Positions 9,223 through 17,456 of a stretch of DNA of 64,000 nucleotides are shown here, piece by piece. Each line of letters opens with the position of its first letter. Within the stretch, counting starts at the first letter, position 1. The notes beneath the pieces were generated by a model. It worked only from the letters and a program-made list of their open reading frames with translations. It did no database searches and was not told where the DNA came from. The translations under genes were made by a program, and so were the position numbers. The stretch is from Aliivibrio sp. S3MY1 (GTDB lineage: Bacteria; Pseudomonadota; Gammaproteobacteria; Enterobacterales; Vibrionaceae), in the NCBI RefSeq assembly GCF_028765575.1, contig NZ_JARACO010000002.1, positions 62,001 through 126,000 of the forward strand, given 5' to 3'.

Positions 9223-9258
9223 ACATATCTCGTTGAAGCGCATAAATTAGGAAGCTCT

Positions 9259-10677
9259 ATGGTCTCGAAATCAGATTGGAATGCATTTTCAGTACTTGTT
9301 GTTGATGATGAAGTCGGTATGCAAACCATACTAAAAAAAGCATTAAGTAAACAATTTGGACAAGTTCATACTGTTGGAACCATTGAAGATGCCGAAGCTA
9401 TTCGCCAGTCTCACCATCTTGATTTGATTATCCTTGATATCAATTTACCAGGTCAAACGGGGTTGGAATGGCAAGAGAGCATTGCTTGTGACTCTCGAAA
9501 CTATGACGTTATATTTATGACGGGATATGCAGAGCTAGATACTGCAATTCAAGCGTTACGTTTAGGTGCGGCTGATTTTATTTTAAAACCGTTTAATCTT
9601 GAAAATATGCTGCAAGCGGTGAAGCGCTGTATGGATCGCCGTTTGGTTGAGCGAACTAACTTTGCATTACAACGAGAAGTGGAAAAATATAACCCAATTG
9701 AAATGATCGGCAATGCTGAAAAAACCATGGAGTTAAAACAAATGGTTGCTCAACTTGCACCATCAAATGCTGCAGTATTAATTGAAGGTGAGTCTGGTAC
9801 AGGCAAAGAGTTAGTCGCTCGCGGTTTACACCAATTAAGTCACCGTAACGGCCCGTTTGTCCCTCTTAACTGTGGTGCGATTGCCCCTGATTTACTTGAA
9901 AGTGAACTTTTTGGCCATGTATCAGGCGCATTTACTGGTGCAAAGAAAGGGCGTGAAGGCTTATTTAGAGTTGCGAATAACGGCACACTATTTTTAGATG
10001 AAATAGGTGAAATGCCAATTGGGATGCAATCGTCTCTTTTACGTGCTCTAGAGCAAAAAGCCATTCGTCCGGTAGGATCTGAAAAAGAGATCCCAGTTGA
10101 TGTTCGTATTGTTGCTGCAACTAACCGTAATTTAGTAAAAGAAGTTGAAAAGGGGAATTTTAGAAAAGATCTCTTCTATCGCTTAAATGTCCTTACCGTT
10201 TCATTGCCAGCCTTGCGTGAGCGTAAAGCGGACTTAGCCTGTTTAACAGAGCATTTTTCCCACATGATAGCAAAAGAAATGGGGTTAAAACCAATTCACT
10301 GGGCACATGAAGATATCGTTGCTATGGCTCAATATGATTGGCCTGGGAATATTCGTGAGCTTAAAAATATGATTGAGCGTTGTATTTTACTCGGTAAACC
10401 GCCAGTAGAGCACTGGTCTAGTTTACAAGGTGATACGCCATTGCATCAATCACCTAATCAAGAGCCGATTTTAAATCAAGAAGCAACGGAATGTACTTGT
10501 ATGCCTGAAATGGATGAATACCCCGATCAGTGGACATTAAAAGAAGTTGAAAAAAAGCACATAATTACGGTTGTGGAATTGCATGATGGGAACAAGTCAG
10601 CAGCAGCAAGGCAACTAGGTGTTGCTCGTAAAACCTTAGAGAGAAAATTTAAAGAGTGGAGTGAAGATATCGCATGA
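9259..10677 (+). CDS. Sigma-54-dependent two-component response regulator (NtrC family)
   Basis: A 472-residue transcription activator in three parts. The receiver domain (about 10-125) has the acidic pair D16-D17 and phospho-acceptor D60 in LIILDINLPG. The AAA+ domain (about 145-385) has Walker A GESGTGKE near 176, the sigma-54 contact loop GAFTGA near 223 and Walker B LFLDEIGEMP near 244. The C-terminal Fis-type helix-turn-helix (GNKSAAARQLGVARKTLE, about 442-460) binds DNA. It starts at ATG 9259 behind AGGAAG. Its stop overlaps the kinase start (ATGA), so the two are cotranslated. It is divergent from tupA, which has a candidate -24/-12 promoter and repeated operator-like motifs; the same motifs lie upstream of formate dehydrogenase. 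I infer it controls both. Confidence 0.95.
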   Translation: MVSKSDWNAFSVLVVDDEVGMQTILKKALSKQFGQVHTVGTIEDAEAIRQSHHLDLIILDINLPGQTGLEWQESIACDSRNYDVIFMTGYAELDTAIQALRLGAADFILKPFNLENMLQAVKRCMDRRLVERTNFALQREVEKYNPIEMIGNAEKTMELKQMVAQLAPSNAAVLIEGESGTGKELVARGLHQLSHRNGPFVPLNCGAIAPDLLESELFGHVSGAFTGAKKGREGLFRVANNGTLFLDEIGEMPIGMQSSLLRALEQKAIRPVGSEKEIPVDVRIVAATNRNLVKEVEKGNFRKDLFYRLNVLTVSLPALRERKADLACLTEHFSHMIAKEMGLKPIHWAHEDIVAMAQYDWPGNIRELKNMIERCILLGKPPVEHWSSLQGDTPLHQSPNQEPILNQEATECTCMPEMDEYPDQWTLKEVEKKHIITVVELHDGNKSAAARQLGVARKTLERKFKEWSEDIA

Positions 10678-12716
10678 TGTTATCTCTTCTTTTATGGAAA
10701 CGCAGAATCAAAACTATGGTGAGATATCGTTTACTATGGTTAAACTCCGTTCCTTTATTCCTCACATTATTTGCTTTAGTGATTATTACAGCGTTTTGGT
10801 CGGTACATTATACATGGCAAAGTGCACTCAATGATGTTGGAAGCAAATTATCCGTAGCAAACAACAGTATTAATTTTTTACAACAAGAACAAGGCGTTGA
10901 ACTCCACAGTTTTGTAGAGTCTTATCAATTCCAAATAAGATTAAAAAATAATGATCCAGAGCTTCAATATTGGGCAAAAAACCAAGCAGATAAATATAAT
11001 TCTGATTTTATTGTTGTTCATCCTGCTAACTATATTGAACATTTACCAGAATCATCAGTTAAAGCATTATCATTAGGGATACCACGTACCTTTTTTCAGG
11101 TAATGAGCAATGCTGAACTGTATAACATTAGCCCTCAATTGAGTGCGCAAGTTCAAGTGATTAATAAGAATGATGGCAGCATAGAAAAGCGTGGATTAGT
11201 AAGTCGAACGTTAATTCCTATTTTTAGCGATAACGGCGACTTAGCGTGGATAGTTGATAGCGGTATCATTCTAAATAACAGTATATTTTTAGTCGATCGG
11301 ATCAGAGATCTTATTTACCCTGAGGGCGATTTAGCGTCGGATAATTATGGGACAGTAACTCTGTTTCTAGACGATTTACGTATTAGTACCAATGTTCCAC
11401 TGCATAATGATTTTGCGAATAAATCACTCAATCAGGGGCGAGCTATAGGTACAAGTGTTTCAACTGTCGTAAAAGAGAGAGTCATTGAAAAGGGTGAGCG
11501 TTGGGTTAACCGAGCTTATGTATATAACGATTGGTATATCTCTGCTTATCAACCGATAAAAGACATGAACGACAATGTGGTAGGGATGCTATACACCGGT
11601 TACTTAGAGTGGCCATTATTTAAGCAATACTTACAGAATTTAGTGGAAGCAGGGGTAACCATACTTATTACTTTATTGCTATCCACTATTTTTGTGCATC
11701 GTGGGGCAAGAGATCTTTTTCAACCAATTGAAAAGATTCACTATGTGGTGAAGTCAGTACAAATGGGTAAAGATGTTCGTATTGGTGAGCTAGGGTTAGA
11801 TAATAGCCACGAACTTGCGAGTCTGGCACAACAGTTTGATAATATGCTAGATCAATTGCAACAGCGAAATATAGAGATCCAACGAGCATCAAAAGACTTA
11901 GAATCTAAAGTTGAATCTCGTACTGCTAGTTTGCATGAAAAAACCATTGAGCTAGAGCAATACATTAAGTTATTAAAACAAGCGCAAGATAAGCTCATTA
12001 TGAGTGAAAAACTGGCTTCTCTTGGTGAGTTGACCGCAGGGATTGCCCATGAAATAAATAATCCAACCGCAGTAATTTTAGGTAACGCGGAGTTGATTAA
12101 ATATGAGTTGGGAGAGGGCGCAGAGGTTATTTCAGAAGAGCTAGATGCGATAATGGAGCAGATAGATCGAATTCGTAATATCACCCGCAGTTTGTTGCAA
12201 TACAGCAGGCAGGGTGGAATTCAAGATCAAGTCACTTGGCAGTATATTAATCCAATTATCGAAGAGAGTGTGACGCTAGTTAGGACTGGCGCGCATAAGC
12301 GAGATATTGAAGTCGAGTTTGATTTTGAACAACCACCACGAGTTGAGGTTAATCGACATCATTTATTGCAGGTCTTAGTGAATCTGCAAATGAACGGTAT
12401 TCATGCGATGAACAGTAAAGGTAAATTGATTATTCGCAGTCGTACGTGGTGTGAAGAAGGTAAAGAACGAGGTGCTATTATTGAAGTGGAAGATTTTGGT
12501 TGTGGCATGTCATCAGAACAATTAAATCGGATCTTTGACCCATTTTATACCACCAAACGTGACGGTACTGGTCTCGGTCTTTCTGTTTCTCAGAGCTTAT
12601 TAAGCCAAACCGATGGAGAAATAAAAGTGCGATCACAACTCGGGGAAGGATCGACATTTATTGTTTATTTACCAATAAAATCAGAGCATCATCAATTTGA
12701 TAATTTAGTTGGATAA
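10674..12716 (+). CDS. Membrane sensor histidine kinase with periplasmic Cache domain
   Basis: A 680-residue sensor kinase and cognate partner of the upstream regulator. TM1 is about residues 24-46 and TM2 about 322-341. Between them lies a large periplasmic domain of Cache type (the segments TVTLFLDDLRISTNV and WYISAYQPIKDMNDNVVGML are characteristic of the Cache_3/Cache_2 fold, which usually senses small organic ligands). Then follow a HAMP domain (about 345-400), a coiled coil, a HisKA domain with the phospho-accepting histidine near 459 in GIAHEINNP, and an ATPase domain ending in GTGLGLSVSQSLL. It starts within the regulator stop (ATGA overlap). The ligand is unknown; formate or a related acid would fit the neighbourhood, but that is inference. 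Confidence 0.93.
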   Translation: MMLSLLLWKRRIKTMVRYRLLWLNSVPLFLTLFALVIITAFWSVHYTWQSALNDVGSKLSVANNSINFLQQEQGVELHSFVESYQFQIRLKNNDPELQYWAKNQADKYNSDFIVVHPANYIEHLPESSVKALSLGIPRTFFQVMSNAELYNISPQLSAQVQVINKNDGSIEKRGLVSRTLIPIFSDNGDLAWIVDSGIILNNSIFLVDRIRDLIYPEGDLASDNYGTVTLFLDDLRISTNVPLHNDFANKSLNQGRAIGTSVSTVVKERVIEKGERWVNRAYVYNDWYISAYQPIKDMNDNVVGMLYTGYLEWPLFKQYLQNLVEAGVTILITLLLSTIFVHRGARDLFQPIEKIHYVVKSVQMGKDVRIGELGLDNSHELASLAQQFDNMLDQLQQRNIEIQRASKDLESKVESRTASLHEKTIELEQYIKLLKQAQDKLIMSEKLASLGELTAGIAHEINNPTAVILGNAELIKYELGEGAEVISEELDAIMEQIDRIRNITRSLLQYSRQGGIQDQVTWQYINPIIEESVTLVRTGAHKRDIEVEFDFEQPPRVEVNRHHLLQVLVNLQMNGIHAMNSKGKLIIRSRTWCEEGKERGAIIEVEDFGCGMSSEQLNRIFDPFYTTKRDGTGLGLSVSQSLLSQTDGEIKVRSQLGEGSTFIVYLPIKSEHHQFDNLVG

Positions 12717-13023
12717 AAAAGAAACATGAAAAATGTTATCCTTCTCACAAATTTGTAGAATAGCTTAATGATTGGTTTTTTTTTAACCGTAATGTTATCG
12801 AAAAATGTTGATATTTAGGCACTGTTATTAGATAGTTAGCTCGTCCGGTTATGACCCCGAACAGTACTAAATTAAGCCACATTCTGAGACGTGTGGCTTT
12901 CCTTTTTCTTCCTCTTTACTTCTTGTTTTATCGACTCTTTTCTAAATACTTCTAATCTTTTTTTAATGAAAAAACCTACTCAATAATGACTATATTATCA
13001 GTCTGATCTGTCTGTAATTGAGA
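12717..13023. other. Intergenic region between two convergent two-component systems
   Basis: 307 bases with no open frame worth calling. It is AT-rich with a run of T around 12777-12784. It contains a possible sigma-70-like promoter (TTGATA, 17 bases, GATAGT at about 12809-12837), a C+G-richer segment at 12840-12870 and a good terminator at 12874-12905. The promoter-plus-terminator arrangement could be a small RNA gene; see findings. Confidence 0.4.
12874..12905 (+). terminator. Rho-independent terminator
   Basis: An 8-bp perfect stem (AAGCCACA at 12874-12881, TGTGGCTT at 12892-12899) with a 10-base loop is followed by a T-rich tail (TTCCTTTTT). It lies 157 bases after the kinase stop, unusually far for a simple operon terminator. 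Confidence 0.8.
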
Positions 13024-14385
13024 CTAATCAACTTTAGGGAAGGTAAGTGTCGCCTTTAATCCTCCGATGGTACTTTTATCTAAGGTTAAAGAGCCACGAT
13101 AACTATGTGCCATTTCAGTCACAATATTTAAGCCAAGCCCGGTTCCTGGGGTTGATTCATCTAAACGAATGCCACGTTTAATTACTCGTTCAAACTGATC
13201 TTGAGGGATCCCTAAGCCATCATCTTCAATGATAATCTGAATTTGGTTATTCGGTATCTCAATAGAATGAACACGGATCATCGAATGTGCCCATTTATAA
13301 CCATTTTCAAGTAGGTTACCGAGCATTTCATCGAGGTCTGTCTTATCAACAGCTATTTTGTCTTCGCTATTAAGTTCGCTAATTAATATTACTTCACGCT
13401 CGGCATAAATTTTATCAAATGCCATTGAGATAGCATCTACTCGTTCAGAAGGAGAGGTTGCTACAGAAAGTATATTCATTGAGCCTGCCATGCGAGCACG
13501 GCTAAGATGATAATCAATGTGTTCTTGAAGTTGACGAATAGGAATAGACAGGCGATTTTTATCTTCAATACTCAAATATTCTAATTCATTCTTAAGGATC
13601 GATAGAGGCGTTTTTAATGAATGAGATAAATTACCAGCATGATGACGAGCACGCTCAAGTAACTCTTGGTAATGAAACAATAGAGCGTTGAGCTCCGAAA
13701 CCAATGGCGCGATTTCTTGAGGATAATGCTGACTTAAGGTCTTTTGTTCCCCTTTACGTAGCATGACAAGCTCAGATTGCATTTTAGCTAAAGGACGAAG
13801 TGACCAACTGACTTGGACACCAATTAAAAACAAAACACCACTAAATAGTAAGCCTAAGATAATCCAAACTTGTCCCGTTAGTTGATGCAGTGTTTGCTCT
13901 AAAGGGTCTTCATTAAGGCCAATCGTTATTGTGATTGGTGCTTTAATTTCTGGCAGATAAATTTGTTTTTGAATATAAATTAATTTTTCATTATTTGCGC
14001 CTTTAATTGTGGCTTTGGTATCTAACGGATCTTCTTCAATATTGAGTTTTTTATCCCACAAAGATCGCGAGCGAAGATCATCACCTTTAGTTGAGGCGCT
14101 CCAATAAAGACCGCTATAAGGCTGACTAAAGCGAGGATCGGATAGAGGAGATGTCATGATGAGATTACCTTTACGATTCACCTCAATATTTGCGGTGATC
14201 TCATCCATAGAAAGTGATAACTGGCTTTTTACATCTTGAACTAGATAATCGTTTACTAATTTAGGGATACCAATCCCAGCAGCCAATATCATAGCAGATA
14301 GCCAAAAAGCCGCAGCAAGAAGCAAGCGACTTTTTAAACTCAATTTTTTGAAGGTATTTTTGAATTGTCTCGGTGATGTATTCAC
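13024..14385 (-). CDS. PhoQ-like sensor histidine kinase (possible CarS/VprB homologue)
   Basis: A 453-residue membrane kinase. TM1 is about 17-40, a periplasmic sensor segment follows, TM2 is about 173-195 (VWIILGLLFSGVLFLIGV). The phospho-accepting histidine near 254 is in NLSHSLKTPLSILKNELEYL, the HSLKTP form typical of PhoQ-like kinases; the ATPase domain shows DEMLGNLLENGYKWA and GTGLGLNIV. It lies 17 bases downstream of the OmpR-type regulator and forms with it and the PepSY gene a three-gene unit. The pair resembles V. cholerae CarR/CarS (VprA/VprB), which respond to calcium or envelope stress and act on lipid A modification; that equivalence is from memory and not certain. Confidence 0.88.
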   Translation of the reverse strand: MNTSPRQFKNTFKKLSLKSRLLLAAAFWLSAMILAAGIGIPKLVNDYLVQDVKSQLSLSMDEITANIEVNRKGNLIMTSPLSDPRFSQPYSGLYWSASTKGDDLRSRSLWDKKLNIEEDPLDTKATIKGANNEKLIYIQKQIYLPEIKAPITITIGLNEDPLEQTLHQLTGQVWIILGLLFSGVLFLIGVQVSWSLRPLAKMQSELVMLRKGEQKTLSQHYPQEIAPLVSELNALLFHYQELLERARHHAGNLSHSLKTPLSILKNELEYLSIEDKNRLSIPIRQLQEHIDYHLSRARMAGSMNILSVATSPSERVDAISMAFDKIYAEREVILISELNSEDKIAVDKTDLDEMLGNLLENGYKWAHSMIRVHSIEIPNNQIQIIIEDDGLGIPQDQFERVIKRGIRLDESTPGTGLGLNIVTEMAHSYRGSLTLDKSTIGGLKATLTFPKVD

Positions 14386-14402
14386 AGTAGACCTTTTATA
14401 TT

Positions 14403-15059
14403 TTAAGGGTTTAATTGATAACCAAGACCACGGACTGTTTTAATAATTTGTGGCGCTATTTTTTTACGAATGCGGCCAATAAACACTTCCACTGTATTTG
14501 AGTCACGATCAAAATCTTGCTTATAAATATGTTCTACCAGCGTGGTTCTTGAAATAACCTTATCAGGGTTGTGCATGAAGTAGGCAACAACCTTGTATTC
14601 TAATGCTGTTAAGCTAACGGCTTGGTCTTGCCAAAGTACTTTTGAACTGCGGGTATCTAAACTTAAATCACCAATTTTTAGAATTGGAGAAGCATTACCT
14701 GAAGCGCGACGCAATTGAGCGCGAATACGAGCGATTAATTCAACCATTTCAAAAGGTTTAGTCAAATAATCATCAGCACCAGCATTTAAGCCTTCGACGC
14801 GTTGAGATAGTGTGTCACGGGCACTTAAGATAATCACTGGGGTATTAATGTTTTCGTCGCGAATGCTTTTTAATACGGTTAACCCATTTAACTTTGGTAG
14901 GCCAAGATCGAGAACAATCGCATCCCACTCTTCAGTGGTTGCACGGTATAAAGCGTCGACACCATCTTGAGATAACTCAGGGACCCAATCAGCACCTTCT
15001 AAGGTTTCTATAATTTGTTCACCTAAACGTAAGTCATCTTCTACAACTAAAATTTTCAT
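14403..15059 (-). CDS. OmpR/PhoP-family response regulator (possible CarR/VprA homologue)
   Basis: A 218-residue regulator. The receiver domain (1-115) has E7-D8-D9 and phospho-acceptor D51 in IVLDLGLPKLNG, with the switch lysine in YLTKPFEMVELIARIRAQLR. The winged-helix DNA-binding domain (about 125-218) contains LTALEYKVVAYFMHNP and ends VRGLGYQLNP. It is followed 17 bases later by its kinase gene and preceded by the PepSY protein gene, all on the minus strand. Its targets cannot be read here. Confidence 0.93.
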   Translation of the reverse strand: MKILVVEDDLRLGEQIIETLEGADWVPELSQDGVDALYRATTEEWDAIVLDLGLPKLNGLTVLKSIRDENINTPVIILSARDTLSQRVEGLNAGADDYLTKPFEMVELIARIRAQLRRASGNASPILKIGDLSLDTRSSKVLWQDQAVSLTALEYKVVAYFMHNPDKVISRTTLVEHIYKQDFDRDSNTVEVFIGRIRKKIAPQIIKTVRGLGYQLNP

Positions 15060-15092
15060 TATTATTCTCTTGAGTGATTATCTTTTTTGTTG

Positions 15093-15482
15093 TTATTTAA
15101 GAGCGGCGCGAATATCGCGGCCTTTGATCTCTGTGATTGCTAAGGTTGCGGCATTATATTCGACTTTGATTATATTGTTTTCATGTACCAGCTTTAATTC
15201 GTAGGTCCATTCATCGTCGTCTTCATCCAGTTCCACTTTGATGATCCGGCCGTGGAAGTCTTTTGCAACCATAGCGTAAAGCTCAGAAAATGGTTTTACT
15301 AAACCAGCTTGAACCGCGTCATAAACTTCATCTTGATCTTCATCGATATCTATTTTAGTGCCACTTTGATGAACATCTTGAATGAGTTGATGTCCATCAG
15401 GGTGCTCATTAGCAAAAGCATGTTGTGATAATGGAAAAAAAGTGAATAGGGCAGCAAGGTATACGGCTGATTTTTTTAGCAT
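15093..15482 (-). CDS. Exported PepSY-domain protein
   Basis: A 129-residue periplasmic protein: signal peptide MLKKSAVYLAALFTFFPLSQ with probable cleavage after AFA (residue 24), then one PepSY-type domain (about 55-127) with KVELDEDDDEWTYELKLV and VEYNAATLAITEIKG. The very acidic middle (DIDEDQDE and ELDEDDDE) could bind divalent cations. PepSY domains commonly inhibit or modulate partner proteins in the periplasm. It is the first gene of the unit with the response regulator and kinase (33 bases before the regulator), so it may tune the kinase's sensor domain; that role is inferred from position. Confidence 0.85.
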   Translation of the reverse strand: MLKKSAVYLAALFTFFPLSQHAFANEHPDGHQLIQDVHQSGTKIDIDEDQDEVYDAVQAGLVKPFSELYAMVAKDFHGRIIKVELDEDDDEWTYELKLVHENNIIKVEYNAATLAITEIKGRDIRAALK

Positions 15483-15811
15483 GATGCTTCCTAATTAAGT
15501 TAATATAGGAGCAGTATAAAACAGCGAAGATGAATAGAACATGAATTTTATACTGAAGAAAATCCAATAAGGAAAGCTCAATGTACTCTAATCATAATGA
15601 GTTATTTTGATAAATGTGTAAATTATTCTGGGTTGTTGTAGTATTTCATGATGCTATTTATAAGTTGTTGATTTTAAATTTTAAATTTTAAATTTTGTGA
15701 TGGAAATCATAATTATATAATTGTTTTTTTGCCTTTTTTAAAAATATTTCACTGGTTTTACGTTTTTCAAGCTGCTAGAGTCTCATCCCTCACGCATCAA
15801 GTGGGATACCC
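15483..15811. other. AT-rich intergenic region between PepSY operon and BCCT gene
   Basis: 329 bases between divergent genes, so both promoters must lie here. It includes a low-complexity run built of TTTTAAA units (about 15674-15696) and strongly AT-rich sequence up to about 15765. No clear -35/-10 pair was assigned. A short hairpin lies against the BCCT start (see 15785-15807). Confidence 0.5.
15785..15807 (+). promoter_or_regulatory. Small hairpin next to the BCCT start codon
   Basis: ATCC (15785-15788) and CAC (15791-15793) can pair with GTG-GGAT (15801-15807) around a 7-base loop, with a two-base bulge. It ends 4 bases before the ATG at 15812 and contains the only G-rich (GTGGGA) candidate ribosome-binding sequence. 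It might limit translation; it is short and could be chance. Confidence 0.25.
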
Positions 15812-17368
15812 ATGTTTAAAAATAGCAATGAAAATAGCGATAAACTAGTTCCAACACTTACTATAGGATTTATTCTTTTATTCCTTCTCTTTGCTCTTGT
15901 TGATCTCTCAACATTTACAGCAACGATTCAAACCTTATTTATGTCAGCATCTACCATGTTTGGGCTATGGTGGCAGTGGTTAATGATCATCACATTTGTT
16001 TTAGCTCTTATCATAGCGATGAGCAGTTATGGCAAAATTAAGATGGGTGGTGAAGAAAAACCAGCGTTCGGTACGTTCAAATGGGTCGCAATGATCATGT
16101 GTACCTTACTTGCAGGCGGAGGTGTTTTTTGGTCAGCCGCGGAACCTATCTTTCATTTCATTACTCCTTCTCCAACTTTTTCTGATGTTAAAACGGGCAC
16201 TCTTGCTGCTGTAGCGCCTGCGTTAAGCCAAAGCTTCTTGCATTGGGGTTTTTTAGCATGGGCTGTTTTAGGCACATTAAGTACAATTATACTAATGTAC
16301 GCACATTATAATTGTGGTGCTAAATTACGTCCCCGCGCTCTGTTATACCCAATTTTAGGTAACAAACTTGAAAATCATTGGTTAGGCTCAATAATTGATG
16401 CTTGCTCAATTATTGCGGTTGCTGCTGGTACAATTGGCCCGATTGGTTTCTTAGCAACACAACTTAGTTATAGCTTAACGATACTGACAGGCCTTGAAAG
16501 CTCACTGATGAGTCAAATCGGTCTTTTATCTATGATTGTGGCAATTTATTCAGTTTCAGCCTTTACGGGGATGGAAAAGGGCTTACAGTGGTTAAGCCGA
16601 ATGAATGTTATTGGTGCTGTTACTTTATTAGTCGCCATTTTGGTACTAGGCCCAACAAGCTTTATCTTTACTGAGTTTGGTCTTGCATTTGGTAACTATA
16701 TTCAACACCTACCGGAAATGAGTTTAAGTACTGCAGATCCATCATGGAATTCGTGGTGGACATGGTTCTTTTGGGGTTGGTTTATTGGTTTTGCACCAAT
16801 GATGGCTATCTTTATTGCTCGTATTTCTAAAGGTCGCAGTATTCGTGAACTTGTGATTACCGTGGCAATTATTGCTCCTATCGCGACAAACTTCTGGTTC
16901 TCTGCATTGGGTGGTACAGGTATCTTCCTTGAGCTACAAACTCCGGGTAGTATTTCTGGGCCATTACAAGAAGCGGGATTACCTGCGGTATTACTCGCGT
17001 CATTAGAGCAACTGCCTTTAAGCTGGTTGTTAATTCCTGCATTTTTACTTCTGACCACGACATTTGTTGCAACAACGGGTGATTCAATGGCGTATTCAAT
17101 TGCAATGGCTGTTGAGGGAACAGATAAACCATCACGTTTCCAACGTCTGTTTTGGGCATTAATGATGGGTATTGTTGCTGGCGTACTATTGATTGCAGGG
17201 GATGGTGGATTAAACGCTCTGCAATCTTTCATTGTGATCACGGCCGTTCCGGTGTCTATCTTACTTGGCTTTACGTTTATTTCAGCACCTATTGCGGTAT
17301 TAAAAATGAAAAAAGTTGAGCAAGAAAGCAAATCGTCAGTAGACTGCACTAAGAGTGTGACGGCTTAA
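15812..17368 (+). CDS. BCCT-family transporter
   Basis: A 518-residue inner-membrane protein with about 12 hydrophobic segments, of the betaine/carnitine/choline transporter family. Family marks include GGGVFWSAAEPIFHF (near residue 108), WTWFFWGWFIGFAPMMAIF in TM8 and FIARISKGRSIRE just after it. BCCT carriers import quaternary-ammonium or related zwitterionic solutes with sodium or protons, often as osmoprotectants. There is no long cytoplasmic C-terminal regulatory tail like that of BetP, so osmosensing by a tail is unlikely. The substrate cannot be told from the motifs. It is a single gene ending at a shared bidirectional terminator with the chitinase. Confidence 0.9.
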   Translation: MFKNSNENSDKLVPTLTIGFILLFLLFALVDLSTFTATIQTLFMSASTMFGLWWQWLMIITFVLALIIAMSSYGKIKMGGEEKPAFGTFKWVAMIMCTLLAGGGVFWSAAEPIFHFITPSPTFSDVKTGTLAAVAPALSQSFLHWGFLAWAVLGTLSTIILMYAHYNCGAKLRPRALLYPILGNKLENHWLGSIIDACSIIAVAAGTIGPIGFLATQLSYSLTILTGLESSLMSQIGLLSMIVAIYSVSAFTGMEKGLQWLSRMNVIGAVTLLVAILVLGPTSFIFTEFGLAFGNYIQHLPEMSLSTADPSWNSWWTWFFWGWFIGFAPMMAIFIARISKGRSIRELVITVAIIAPIATNFWFSALGGTGIFLELQTPGSISGPLQEAGLPAVLLASLEQLPLSWLLIPAFLLLTTTFVATTGDSMAYSIAMAVEGTDKPSRFQRLFWALMMGIVAGVLLIAGDGGLNALQSFIVITAVPVSILLGFTFISAPIAVLKMKKVEQESKSSVDCTKSVTA

Positions 17369-17389
17369 CACTTAAAGACTATGTTTTGA

Positions 17390-17425
17390 AAAAAGGCTTA
17401 TCGCAGTGGTGCGGTAAGCCTTTTT
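17390..17425. terminator. Bidirectional terminator between BCCT and chitinase genes
   Basis: Long hairpin: AAAAAGGCTTA (17390-17400) pairs with TAAGCCTTTTT (17415-17425), with an inner CGCA/TGCG stem and a 4-base loop. Poly-T on either strand serves both convergent genes. Confidence 0.88.
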
Positions 17426-17456
17426 ACGCTCAGAGTATCTATTGAATTAGATAACG

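Noticed and set aside
9111-9329. 72-codon minus-strand frame over the regulator start
   Set aside because: It crosses the operator cluster and the first codons of the well-supported sigma-54 regulator; no ribosome-binding site or protein-like pattern.
15660-15700. TTTTAAA repeats as a CRISPR or phase-variation tract
   Set aside because: Only a short low-complexity AT run in a divergent promoter region, without spacers and outside any coding frame.
16702-17349. 215-codon open frame on the minus strand
   Set aside because: It lies wholly inside the BCCT transporter gene, has an odd composition (many Asn, Pro and Ile), no ribosome-binding site, and no resemblance to a family. It is a shadow of the real gene.
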